Assembly (NCBI GenBank): GCA_902762355.1
Contig: CACWNR010000001.1
Location: 62,001-126,000 of the forward strand
DNA: 64,000 nt
Source: an uncultured Bacteroidales bacterium
GTDB lineage: Bacteria; Bacteroidota; Bacteroidia; Bacteroidales; Paludibacteraceae
Reading direction: 5' to 3'
Shown here: positions 8,714 to 16,593 of the stretch, in pieces
Layout: each line of letters starts with the position of its first letter
Numbering within the stretch: position 1 is the first letter of the stretch
Notes under the pieces: model-generated
Seen by the model: only the letters and a program-made list of their open reading frames with translations
Databases searched by the model: none
Told to the model about the DNA's origin: nothing
Made by a program: the position numbers and the translations under genes

Positions 8714-9893
8714 GCGCTTTGGATTGAAGGGGTAGGGCGGTAACAGAACCGTCGGCTTGCAGGATAGTAACGATGTTAGTATCCGTGCCGAAGCCTGCGC
8801 CCTTATCGCGAAGCGAATTGAGTACGATGGCATCTAGATTTTTGCGTTCCATTTTATGGAGCGCATTTTCTTTTTCATGCTCCGTCTCTAGAGCAAAACC
8901 GATGAGACGTTGATCCGCGCGCTTGCTATCTCCTAACGCTTTGGCTATGTCCGGCGTTTCTTTGAGATGAAGACTGAACACTGAATCCTGAACACTGAGA
9001 GCTTCTTTCTTGATCTTATTTTCCGCTTTGGTTTCCGGTGCGAAATCTGCTACGGCGGCGCAGAGGATAGCGATGTCCTGTTGCGGCCATGCCTTTAAGC
9101 AGGCCTCGTGCATCGCTTGTGCAGACAGCGCATCAATGCGGTGGATATGCCCGAGCGGGTTATGGAGCGGAGCGCTCACATTGCCGCAGACGAGCGTCAC
9201 TTCAGCGCCACGGCGGGCACAGGACTGCGCCAAGGCCATTCCCATCTTGCCGGTTGAGTAATTGCTGATGAAGCGCACCGGATCGATCTGCTCTTGCGTG
9301 CCGCCGGCGGTGATAAGCACCCGCTTGCCCACCATCGTCTTGGGCGTCAGCGCGTACTCCAGCGCCTCTTGCAGCTCTTCTATCTCCGGCATACGTCCTT
9401 TGCCTACGACGCCACAGGCTAACATGCCTTCGGCGGGCTCCATCACCGTCACGTTCTCCCAACCACGGATGGTCTCGATCGCTTGCTGCGTGGCGGGACT
9501 CTCCCACATCTTGTCGTTCATCGCCGGCGCTACCACGATAGGCTTGCGTGCCGTACACGAACAGATAGTGGTCGTCAGTGCATCATCGGCTATACCGGCG
9601 GCCATCTTGGCGAGCACATTCGCCGTTGCCGGCGCTACGATCATCGCATCGCACCATTCAGGCAACGAGATATGTTCGGTGGAGTGCTCATTGATAGCGG
9701 CGAACACATCTGAATACACCCTACTTCCCGAAACGGTCTGTAGGGTGAGCTCGGTAACGAACTGCAGGGCATTCTTGGTCGTCGCGACCCGTACTTCCGC
9801 ACCCGCTTTGATGAGTGAGCGAATGAGTTCCGGGATCTTGTACGCCGCTATCCCGCCGCTGATACCCACTAAGATGTGTTTGCCTTGAAGCAT
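8676..9893 (-). CDS. coaBC: Bifunctional phosphopantothenoylcysteine decarboxylase / phosphopantothenate-cysteine ligase
   Basis: A 405-residue two-domain enzyme of coenzyme A synthesis. The N-terminal flavin half (1-185) shows SGGIAAYKIPELIRSL, the HISL segment with the catalytic His, APATANVLAKMAAGIADD and the APAMNDKMW loop. The C-terminal ligase half (190-405) shows ITAGGTQEQIDPVRFISN, which binds the acyl-cytidylate, and a KNLDAIVLNSL segment. Its start overlaps the rpoZ stop as TAATG. A short 7-base repeat array lies inside the ligase half. The other CoA gene here, coaD, lies 20 kb away. Confidence 0.97.
   Translation of the reverse strand: MLQGKHILVGISGGIAAYKIPELIRSLIKAGAEVRVATTKNALQFVTELTLQTVSGSRVYSDVFAAINEHSTEHISLPEWCDAMIVAPATANVLAKMAAGIADDALTTTICSCTARKPIVVAPAMNDKMWESPATQQAIETIRGWENVTVMEPAEGMLACGVVGKGRMPEIEELQEALEYALTPKTMVGKRVLITAGGTQEQIDPVRFISNYSTGKMGMALAQSCARRGAEVTLVCGNVSAPLHNPLGHIHRIDALSAQAMHEACLKAWPQQDIAILCAAVADFAPETKAENKIKKEALSVQDSVFSLHLKETPDIAKALGDSKRADQRLIGFALETEHEKENALHKMERKNLDAIVLNSLRDKGAGFGTDTNIVTILQADGSVTALPLQSKALISEEILRVLFS
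8973..9000. repeat. 7-base tandem array inside coaBC, unit ACTGAAC
   Basis: Four units in exact phase (ACTGAAC, ACTGAAT, CCTGAAC, ACTGAGA). In the reading frame they encode a surface-type segment near ALSVQDSVFSLHL in the ligase domain, with no break in frame. Confidence 0.75.
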
Positions 9894-10225
9894 TACTTAA
9901 GTGCTTCGTCGCGGTTACCTGTACGGTAAACGAGTTCGCCGTCGATGAACTCCTGGGTAGCCATCAGCGTCGGCTTCGGAAGACGCTCGTACTGGCGGCT
10001 GATCTCAATCTGCTCGCGGTTCTCGAAAGTCTCCTCCAGGTTGTCCTGCGGGATAGAGAAATCCTGCAGTTTGGCGTCTAACTCGCGCTTGATACCCGTA
10101 CTGATCTGGTTAGCGCGTTTAGCAATGATAGCCACGGTCTCATACACGTTACCTACCGGCTCTGTGAGCTGGTTGACGTCACGTGTTACCGTGTTCTTTG
10201 GTGCTTTAGAATTCTTGTAATCCAT
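9893..10225 (-). CDS. rpoZ: RNA polymerase omega subunit (Rpb6-like, Bacteroidetes form)
   Basis: A 110-residue protein with the omega/Rpb6 core NVYETVAIIAKRANQISTGIKREL at residues about 26-50 that packs on the beta-prime C-terminus and aids polymerase assembly. It stands in the conserved bamD-rpoZ-coaBC order, 3 bases after bamD. Confidence 0.9.
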   Translation of the reverse strand: MDYKNSKAPKNTVTRDVNQLTEPVGNVYETVAIIAKRANQISTGIKRELDAKLQDFSIPQDNLEETFENREQIEISRQYERLPKPTLMATQEFIDGELVYRTGNRDEALK

Positions 10226-10228
10226 ATG

Positions 10229-11035
10229 TCAATCTTTTATAATTTTCTTTATCTGGTTCATCATTCGTTCCGCCTCTTTGCGGTGCTTGGAGTTCGGATA
10301 TTCGGTGATGAAATTGTAGTATTCGTCTTGTGCATCGCGGGCACGCTCGAGCTTCTTGTCCTCAAACGAGTTAACCATCTGCTGGTACTTGGCTTGGAAA
10401 ATAAGCCAGTTGAAGTCCTCCTGGTACTTGTTGCTCGGGTAGTTCTTGAGCGCATTCTTTGCCGTGATCTCGCAGCTGAGGTAGTTGTTGCCCAAGTAGG
10501 TTCCGAGGTTGTAATACAACTGCGCACTCTTCAATTCCTTAAGCGCTAACTTGTCGTATAACTCGCTCATTTCCTTGTAGGCCTGCTCGGCGTACGGACT
10601 CTCGGGGTACAACTCTACAAATTGCGTGAAAGCCTCGATGGCTTTTCGTGTGGTCTCTTGATCCAGACGAGCGTCCGGTGAGTCCAGATACTGACAGTGA
10701 CCCACTTGGAAATAGGCTTCGGCAGCATACTTACCCTTTGGGTAATTGCGCACGTAGGCTTGGTAGTAACTGGTCGCCGACTCATAGGCTTTCTGTCCCA
10801 TGTAACTGCGCGCCAGATACGCCAAGACATCCTCCGAACGCTCCGTGCCTTTGTAGTACGAACTTACATCGTCTAACAGCGTCTGCGCTTTGACGTATTG
10901 CTTATCGTTGAAATAGCGCAAGGCCGCCTGGTATTTCTCCTCCGGGTCGCGCGATTTCAACAAACGCTGGTAGTCTCCACAACTCGTGAAGAACACCATT
11001 GTCAAGAGTACTATGAATAATCCTTTTTTGCGCAT
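10229..11035 (-). CDS. bamD: Outer-membrane protein assembly lipoprotein BamD
   Basis: A 268-residue lipoprotein: lipobox FFTSC with Cys19, then about five tetratricopeptide-like helix pairs (for example EKYQAALRYFNDKQYVKAQTLLDDV and YPKGKYAAEAYFQVGHCQYL). BamD holds the BAM complex at the inner face of the outer membrane and recognises barrel substrates. The length and repeat layout fit the family. It heads the bamD-rpoZ-coaBC operon. Confidence 0.95.
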   Translation of the reverse strand: MRKKGLFIVLLTMVFFTSCGDYQRLLKSRDPEEKYQAALRYFNDKQYVKAQTLLDDVSSYYKGTERSEDVLAYLARSYMGQKAYESATSYYQAYVRNYPKGKYAAEAYFQVGHCQYLDSPDARLDQETTRKAIEAFTQFVELYPESPYAEQAYKEMSELYDKLALKELKSAQLYYNLGTYLGNNYLSCEITAKNALKNYPSNKYQEDFNWLIFQAKYQQMVNSFEDKKLERARDAQDEYYNFITEYPNSKHRKEAERMMNQIKKIIKD

Positions 11036-11052
11036 TTCGCCAAATTAGCCTG

Positions 11053-11083
11053 CAAAAATACTACAAATTTTGCATATATGCAA
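11053..11083 (-). promoter_or_regulatory. bamD operon promoter
   Basis: On the minus strand, TTG at 11083-11081, a 20-base spacer, then TATTTTTG (11060-11053), a TAnnTTTG match. Confidence 0.7.
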
Positions 11084-11092
11084 GTTTTTTCT

Positions 11093-12115
11093 TTATTTTT
11101 GAATAAAATCTGTCCAATTCGGGGACGTAACGGTCACTAAACTGTCATTTTTTGCCACGATGAGGTAACATGCAGCATCCTGAGCCCATGCAATCATCTC
11201 CAGTGCTTCGCTCTCGCCCAACACCATACAAGCCGTGGCCAAAGCATCGGCACGCATACAGGTTGAACTAACCACTGTAGCACTGAGAACCGAGTGCTGC
11301 ACAGGCCAACCCGTACGCGGGTCGATCGTGTGACTCCGGCGCTCGTCGCCGTCGTAATAATAGTTACGATAGTTACCGCTGGTCGCCATGCATATATCCG
11401 TTACGGCGAGTATCTCTTGCAACTCGTCCTGTGCCCCCTCGTTATTGAGGTTAGGCTTGGTGATGCCGATGTGCCAGGGTTCGCCTTTGGCGTTCAGACC
11501 ATGCACCACGACCTCACCGCCGATGTCCACCAGCCAGTTCTCACAACCGTTGTTGCGCAGTACGGCCGCGATCATGTCGCACGCCTGTCCTTTGGCGACT
11601 GCACCGGCGTCAAGTTGAACCCGCGGGTTGGATTTATAGACATGATGATCGATCAACTCGACCTTGTCAAATCCCACAAACGCACGAAGTGAATCAACCG
11701 TCTGAGGACTGATCGCTGCAAACTGATCACTCTTGCGGCCAAAGCCAAAGGCTTTCACCAGCGGCGCCACCGTGATATCGAACGCTCCGCCGCTGAGGGT
11801 ATAGACCTCTTCCGCTTCGCGCCACATGGCTTCGAAAGCAGCATCGGTCGTGGTGTCGCGGTTGGCGTTGATTGCACACAGCACGGAGTTCGGGTTGAAC
11901 ATACTGAGGCTGTTGTCAAACGCCCGGAAAGCCGCTTGAATGCTATCTCCCAAATCGGCGTTGGTTTCGTAACGGATATTGTAATAAGTGCCGAAAACCT
12001 TGCCTTCGTTATGGAAATACTGCGCCTTGGGTTCGTCTTCCCAACCCCAGATCAGCAACGCCGCCAAGCCGATGCCCAGCAGCGTACTGATGATATGTTG
12101 TTTTTTAATTCGCAT
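11093..12115 (-). CDS. apbE: FAD:protein FMN transferase
   Basis: With the start that overlaps the upstream stop as TAATG it is 340 residues; an in-frame start three codons earlier is possible. An N-terminal hydrophobic segment (about 10-22) anchors or exports it. Family marks are FGTYYNIRY, FNPNSVLCAIN, GGAFDITVAPLV, DAGAVAKGQACD and the RRSHTIDPRTGWPV region with metal-binding residues. ApbE moves FMN from FAD onto a Thr or Ser of periplasmic redox proteins such as Nqr or Rnf subunits. No flavoprotein target is encoded nearby, and its partners here are two outer-membrane barrels. Confidence 0.95.
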   Translation of the reverse strand: MRIKKQHIISTLLGIGLAALLIWGWEDEPKAQYFHNEGKVFGTYYNIRYETNADLGDSIQAAFRAFDNSLSMFNPNSVLCAINANRDTTTDAAFEAMWREAEEVYTLSGGAFDITVAPLVKAFGFGRKSDQFAAISPQTVDSLRAFVGFDKVELIDHHVYKSNPRVQLDAGAVAKGQACDMIAAVLRNNGCENWLVDIGGEVVVHGLNAKGEPWHIGITKPNLNNEGAQDELQEILAVTDICMATSGNYRNYYYDGDERRSHTIDPRTGWPVQHSVLSATVVSSTCMRADALATACMVLGESEALEMIAWAQDAACYLIVAKNDSLVTVTSPNWTDFIQK

Positions 12116-12933
12116 TAGAACCACAGACCGATACCGAGGGTAGCGTTCAGTTTCTGGTTGTACAGTTTGTCATCGCCGGCTTTGCCGATGAATGCGTTCT
12201 GCGCGTTCACATGATCCGGGTTGAGCGAACCTTGTGCGAAGATATCGAGTGTCAGGTACTCGAACTCCCACTCTTTGTTGAGCTTGATGCTGATGTTGGT
12301 GCAGGCGAATTTCTCATTGCCGTACAGGTCACTTGCCCACGGAGAGAGACCGATCTGACCGCCGAGCGTCAAGCCGATCTTATCCCAGGTGTAGTCGTAA
12401 CCCAACTCGATATACGTACTCCACGCACGTTTCTCGTCGCCGTTCTCATCCTCAATCATATCTGCGCCGGCAACCGTCGTGTACCAGTTGATATACGCGT
12501 TCTGCTCGAAGAAATGGCCGAAGTTGTAACCAATCGAGACCTCCGAAGTGGCGCTGCTGAAATCATCGCAGTAGTAGTACTCCGTGAAACCGACGGTGGC
12601 ACCGTACGCCGTGAAGGTAGCCATGAAATCTACCTCCGGCATGAACTTCGTGTAGCCCGTTCCGTCGTTCTTGTTCGCTTTCCACTGCCAGTCCGAAGCA
12701 CCGACATTAGCCCATGCGCCGGCGCGGAACTGAATCGCCTCGTCCAGCGCGTTAAAACCTACCAGTGCTTCCGGTTGGAACGACAAACCGCCGTTGTACT
12801 GACCACGCCAGATGTAACTGCTTACGCCCTCAAAACCGGCTTCGTAAGCAAACTCGATCTTCTTCTCGTCCTCTGCTTTAGCAGAAAAAACTACTGCCAT
12901 CAAGGCAGCACAAAAAACTAATACCTTTTTCAT
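12115..12933 (-). CDS. Outer-membrane barrel, TorF-like putative porin
   Basis: A 272-residue exported protein with a signal peptide ending near SAKA. The mature part has alternating aromatic beta strands and ends with Phe (LGIGLWF), as outer-membrane barrels do. SSYIWRGQYNGGLSFQP resembles the opening YxWRG motif of the TorF/Gcw_chp putative porins. The function is unknown; a small channel is the best guess. It is paralogous to the next gene upstream (SYLWRG, Y.ELSY and SPW/TPWKG match in order). Confidence 0.65.
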   Translation of the reverse strand: MKKVLVFCAALMAVVFSAKAEDEKKIEFAYEAGFEGVSSYIWRGQYNGGLSFQPEALVGFNALDEAIQFRAGAWANVGASDWQWKANKNDGTGYTKFMPEVDFMATFTAYGATVGFTEYYYCDDFSSATSEVSIGYNFGHFFEQNAYINWYTTVAGADMIEDENGDEKRAWSTYIELGYDYTWDKIGLTLGGQIGLSPWASDLYGNEKFACTNISIKLNKEWEFEYLTLDIFAQGSLNPDHVNAQNAFIGKAGDDKLYNQKLNATLGIGLWF

Positions 12934-12955
12934 TTTTTATTGTTTGTTATGTTTT

Positions 12956-13753
12956 TTATTTCAAATAGACGCCAAAGGTGGCGTTGACATTGATCACATT
13001 CTTAGGCTGCATCGGGCTGACAGCAAGTTGTCCTTGCAGCATCACGCCGCATCGTTTGGCTACACTCCAGTCCTTGCGAAGCCGTATTTCAATATTCTGC
13101 AGCGCTGCACCGTTTGGGTTATAAACACCCTTCCACGGTGTCATACCAATCGCACCATACACACTGAATCCGTCGCGGCATTTATGGGTGTAACTGAGCT
13201 CCAGATAACTCGAATAGGCCTGTACGGTGTCGCCTTTGGCATTCAAGTAACCGTCCGATGCGGCGATACGTGTTGCCCACAGGATACTCAGCGGGATCTT
13301 ACTGCTCAGCGTGTAGCGGACGTTTAACTCCAACCGGTTGCCCTTATCGGGGTAGTTCTTGAAATCAAAGAACGGCGTATTGAAGTTGTGAATATAGAGC
13401 AGATACACATCCAGTCCCCAGCGGGCAAAACCCAGACTCAGATCGACTTCCGGTTGGAAGGTCTTAAATGTCCAGTCCGTCACCCCGATATTCCACCACA
13501 TGTCGAGATACAAACCGCCGTACCCTACGTTGGCACTCGCCTGTATGTTCGCTCCGCCGCAATATAATCCTCGCCACAAGTACGAAGTCTGTATCCTCGC
13601 CTGCGCATTGTAGGTCAAGCCCACCGGCGCTTTGTAGTCATCCAACCACTTGCTCCCTTGTGCGTACGTGCGCGAAGATAAAAAGAGGAATGCTCCGGCG
13701 AATAACACCGGAGCCCATCTTTTACAAAAAGTTGCTAAACGTTTAGAGCGCAT
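12956..13753 (-). CDS. Outer-membrane barrel, paralogue of the preceding TorF-like protein
   Basis: A 265-residue protein with an N-terminal signal sequence (about 12-31) and strands matching its neighbour: QTSYLWRGLYCGGANIQ, FQPEVDLSLGF, SSYLELSYTH and MTPWKGVYNP. It therefore looks like the product of a tandem duplication that has since diverged strongly. Both are presumably outer-membrane beta barrels of the same assembly or of related specificity. It overlaps the small HTH gene by 11 bases. Confidence 0.6.
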   Translation of the reverse strand: MRSKRLATFCKRWAPVLFAGAFLFLSSRTYAQGSKWLDDYKAPVGLTYNAQARIQTSYLWRGLYCGGANIQASANVGYGGLYLDMWWNIGVTDWTFKTFQPEVDLSLGFARWGLDVYLLYIHNFNTPFFDFKNYPDKGNRLELNVRYTLSSKIPLSILWATRIAASDGYLNAKGDTVQAYSSYLELSYTHKCRDGFSVYGAIGMTPWKGVYNPNGAALQNIEIRLRKDWSVAKRCGVMLQGQLAVSPMQPKNVINVNATFGVYLK

Positions 13754-13982
13754 TTTGCACTTCCCACGCGCGGCGAAGAGCTACCTCCAGAATGCGCGTG
13801 TTCGTAAAGTCAACGATACCGCCATCGTAGCCCGGCTCCAAGTGGTAGTCGGCATTGCCCTCACCGTTAAAATACGCTCTAACCTCGTCGCCGGAGATAC
13901 CCAACTCCTCAGCTATAGCGTCCATGGAACCATGTGGAAGACTGTCTTTTACTGCACGAAGGCGATTAAATGTTGTACGCAT
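13743..13982 (-). CDS. Small HTH-like protein
   Basis: A 79-residue protein. MDAIAEELGISGDEVRAYFNG (about 20-40) has the spacing of a helix-turn-helix, followed by a YDGGIVDFTNTRILEVALRRAWEVQ tail. I do not recognise a named family. It heads the barrel/apbE operon behind a consensus promoter, so a local DNA-binding regulator is plausible, but this is inferred only from position and the HTH-like segment. Confidence 0.6.
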   Translation of the reverse strand: MRTTFNRLRAVKDSLPHGSMDAIAEELGISGDEVRAYFNGEGNADYHLEPGYDGGIVDFTNTRILEVALRRAWEVQNAL

Positions 13983-14056
13983 AATAAATACTGTATTTTA
14001 TGTCGTTTATAATGTTAATTATCTCACTATTTTCCGGGTTTACCCCAAATTCGCTG

Positions 14057-14088
14057 CAAAGGTACAACATTTTTTTGATATGTGCAAA
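14057..14088 (-). promoter_or_regulatory. Promoter of the HTH/barrel/apbE operon
   Basis: On the minus strand, TTTG (14088-14085), a 20-base spacer and TACCTTTG (14064-14057). Confidence 0.8.
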
Positions 14089-14204
14089 TTTTTCTTTGGG
14101 AATTTTTCTTTATTTTCGATTTTGTTTTTGTTTTTTTCGTGGTGAGACTCCGTATTTTTTGTACCTTTTTACTCGATTTTTAACACAAATTCATCAACGC
14201 TCTA

Positions 14205-14229
14205 GTATTATATACATAGTATATAATAC
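14205..14229. repeat. Perfect AT-rich palindrome
   Basis: Arms GTATTATATAC and GTATATAATAC are exact reverse complements, 11 bases each, around a 3-base centre. There is no T-run typical of a terminator. It is 23 bases before the 11-base array; a similar AT palindrome lies near the array at the right end of the window. Confidence 0.75.
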
Positions 14230-14252
14230 CAATGAAAACATAAACATAATTT

Positions 14253-14307
14253 AGTGCGCGATAAGTGCGTGATAAGTGCACTATAAGTGCGCGGTAAGTG
14301 CGTTACA
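14253..14307. repeat. 11-base tandem array, unit AGTGCGCGATA
   Basis: Five units in exact 11-base phase: AGTGCGCGATA, AGTGCGTGATA, AGTGCACTATA, AGTGCGCGGTA, AGTGCGTTACA. AGTGC is constant in all five while the second half varies. The array is about 65 bases upstream of the antiporter operon -33 element. Confidence 0.9.
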
Positions 14308-14371
14308 ATAGTATCCTTATGCATCTCTTTTACCTCTCTGGTGTATTTTTGATCAAAAAAATGTTCCAAAA

Positions 14372-14403
14372 TTTGCATATATGCAATTTTTGTAGTAATT
14401 TTG
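14372..14403 (+). promoter_or_regulatory. Promoter of the antiporter-TamB operon
   Basis: TTTG at 14372-14375, a 20-base spacer and TAATTTTG at 14396-14403, a TAnnTTTG match, 26 bases before the start codon. Confidence 0.82.
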
Positions 14404-14429
14404 CAGGCGCAAAATAAATTCTATTTTAT

Positions 14430-15773
14430 ATGGTACATGATTTATACATCTTGATGATCACGGCGGGTATCGTGAGTCTGCTGTTCAAACTACTCAAACA
14501 GCCTGTTGTGTTGGGTTACATCGTAGCCGGTATTTTAGTGGGACCAAATCTCTTTGGCCAAGACATCGTCAGCCACGAGAACGTAGAGGCGTGGGGTAAC
14601 ATCGGTGTGCTGTTCGTGCTGTTCTGTATCGGTCTGGAGTTCCGTTTAAAGAACCTGTTCCAGAGCGGTAAGGTGGCAATCGTCGGTGCGGCAACTATCA
14701 TTGTCGGTATGCTTGTGCTGGGCTACGGCGTCGGACGGTTTGCGCTGTTGGACAACATGAACTCGCTCTTCCTGGCTGCCATGCTCTGTATGTCGAGTAC
14801 GACCATCGTGATGAAAGCGATTGACGAGGCCGGCCTGAGCAAAGCGCGCTTTGTGAAGGGTGCAACGAGTATTCTGATCTTCGAGGATATCGTGGCCGTA
14901 GTGCTCTTGGTATTGCTCTCCAGTATCGCGGTAAAGAACAGCTTTGAGGGTGTTGAACTGCTCAAGAAAGTAGGCGTGTTGGCCGTGACACTGGTCGTTT
15001 GGTTCGTGGTAGGTATTCTTATTATCCCGACTTTCCTTCGCAAGGTACGCCCGTACCTCAACGACGAGACGCTGATCATCCTCGCGCTCGGTCTGTGTCT
15101 GGGTATGGTGTTGACGGCAGAAGAAGCAGGCTTCAGTAGTGCCCTCGGTGCATTCGTGATGGGTATGGTGCTCGCCGAGACACTCGAGGCGCATCGTATC
15201 GAACACCTCATGGCGCCGCTTAAGAATGTGTTCGCCGCGATCTTCTTCGTCTCCGTAGGTATGATGATCAACCCGTCTTCATTAGTTGAATACTGGCCGT
15301 CCATTCTGTTCGTATCCGTGGTGATCATCGTCGGAATGATCGTGTTCGGTACGCTCGGTTGCTGGTGGGGTGGCGAGACAATGAAAGATGCGATGCAGAC
15401 CGGTTTCTCGTTCGTGCAGATCGGTGAGTTCTCATTCATCATCGCCGCGCTGGGAAGCAAACTCGGCGTGACCGATCCGGCTATCTATCCTATCATCGTG
15501 GCGGCCTCTGTACTGACCACTTTCCTTACACCGTACATCATGAAGGCGACCGTGCCGTGCTATGACTTCTTCTATAAGCACGCTTCGTCGCGTCTGCAAT
15601 GTAAGATCGATGCGCGTGAGAAAGAAGTGGAATTGGCAGAGCAGAACAAATCTACCTCAAATGAGGATAAGATGCAAGACCACAAGGAGAAAATTAACCG
15701 CGCGTTGCGGCACACGCTTGTTACCAAACATGTGGTGAACCTCTTCTTAAAAAACATGAGTGAAAATGACTAA
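14430..15773 (+). CDS. Monovalent cation/proton antiporter, CPA2 (Kef-type) family
   Basis: A 447-residue membrane protein with about 12 helices. KQPVVLGYIVAGILVGPNLFG near the N-terminus, ILIFEDIVAVVLLVLL with the ion-binding Asp, and FVQIGEFSFIIAALG are CPA2 signatures. It would exchange Na+ or K+ for H+ across the inner membrane. The C-terminal cytoplasmic tail is short and charged, with no TrkA-N nucleotide-binding domain of the kind many Kef proteins carry. It is the first gene of a nine-gene run. Confidence 0.92.
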   Translation: MVHDLYILMITAGIVSLLFKLLKQPVVLGYIVAGILVGPNLFGQDIVSHENVEAWGNIGVLFVLFCIGLEFRLKNLFQSGKVAIVGAATIIVGMLVLGYGVGRFALLDNMNSLFLAAMLCMSSTTIVMKAIDEAGLSKARFVKGATSILIFEDIVAVVLLVLLSSIAVKNSFEGVELLKKVGVLAVTLVVWFVVGILIIPTFLRKVRPYLNDETLIILALGLCLGMVLTAEEAGFSSALGAFVMGMVLAETLEAHRIEHLMAPLKNVFAAIFFVSVGMMINPSSLVEYWPSILFVSVVIIVGMIVFGTLGCWWGGETMKDAMQTGFSFVQIGEFSFIIAALGSKLGVTDPAIYPIIVAASVLTTFLTPYIMKATVPCYDFFYKHASSRLQCKIDAREKEVELAEQNKSTSNEDKMQDHKEKINRALRHTLVTKHVVNLFLKNMSEND

Positions 15774-16593
15774 GTACTTTTTAATCGCCGCGGTGGTGCT
15801 ATGTGCAGTAACCGCGAAGGCGCAGAGTGACAGCGATCCTCTGGCTGCAGGTGCAGGTGCCGTGGCTACGGTCATCGGCGAGACACGTACGGCAACGGAC
15901 AGCGTGTCCGTAGAGGTTCCGGTGAAACCCATCCCGGAGTGGAAGAAAAAACTCTACTACGGCTATAACTTCGACATCTATTTTCATCATGACTCGAAGG
16001 CCAACACCAAAGAGAACGGATGGTCGATAGCGCTTGAGCCGGAGATCGGTTGGAAACTCAAGGAACGCATCTATCTCGGTATGCGTGTGGGCGGTTCGTA
16101 CCAGGATACGTACACCACCTATTCGTATGTCGATAAGGATTCAAACGGAGATGAAAAGACGTTCACGGAGGACTTGCGTGTGATGCGCGGTACATGGGCG
16201 GTGACGCCGTATATGCGTTACCGTCTCAAATCGATGTTCAACGATAAGTTAGGAATCTGGCTCGAGGCGCACTTGTATACGGGTATGGAGTTTCCGCGTG
16301 TGACGTCCGGTAATGTCTCCGGTACCGATTACGACGGGTTGAAGTACAGCGTGACCTATGGTTGCCAGGTGTCGCCGGTGATCACCTATCGGTTCAACCG
16401 TAAGAGTACGTTCCAGATCTTCTTCTCTATCATGAGTTTCGGATATAGCGGAACGACCCGCATCTATGCCGATAAAGGTAACGAATATACGAACGATATC
16501 ATCATTTTCTCGGGTAAGCTGAAGAACCTCTTGGCCAATCAGTTCACGCCCGGATTATACGGACTGAAATTTGGTGTTCAGAAGAATTTCTAA
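15766..16593 (+). CDS. Outer-membrane beta-barrel protein of unknown function
   Basis: The ATG at 15766 is preferred over a GTG two codons earlier because it directly begins a signal peptide (to about AKAQ); the protein is 275 residues. After a low-complexity linker (DPLAAGAGAVATVIGE) come alternating strands such as RIYLGMRVGGSYQDTYTTYSY, and the chain ends GLKFGVQKNF with the terminal Phe typical of barrel proteins. I do not recognise a named family. It overlaps the antiporter stop by 8 bases and the TamB fusion start by 23. Confidence 0.7.
   Translation: MTKYFLIAAVVLCAVTAKAQSDSDPLAAGAGAVATVIGETRTATDSVSVEVPVKPIPEWKKKLYYGYNFDIYFHHDSKANTKENGWSIALEPEIGWKLKERIYLGMRVGGSYQDTYTTYSYVDKDSNGDEKTFTEDLRVMRGTWAVTPYMRYRLKSMFNDKLGIWLEAHLYTGMEFPRVTSGNVSGTDYDGLKYSVTYGCQVSPVITYRFNRKSTFQIFFSIMSFGYSGTTRIYADKGNEYTNDIIIFSGKLKNLLANQFTPGLYGLKFGVQKNF

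Larger units (their letters stand above)
13983..14429. other. 447-base divergent intergenic region
   Basis: No convincing gene. In order it holds the minus-strand promoter of the HTH operon, a T-rich stretch (14085-14180), a perfect AT-rich palindrome, a five-copy 11-base tandem array and the plus-strand promoter of the antiporter operon. A possible 84-codon frame at 14000-14254 crosses the promoter and has no support. Confidence 0.7.

Noticed and set aside
14000..14254. 84-codon frame in the large divergent spacer
   Set aside because: It starts upstream of and runs across the HTH operon promoter, is Phe- and Ile-rich because of T runs, and has no ribosome-binding context.
14253..14307. 11-base array as a CRISPR array
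   Set aside because: Units are 11 bases, directly adjacent with no spacers, and there are no cas genes.
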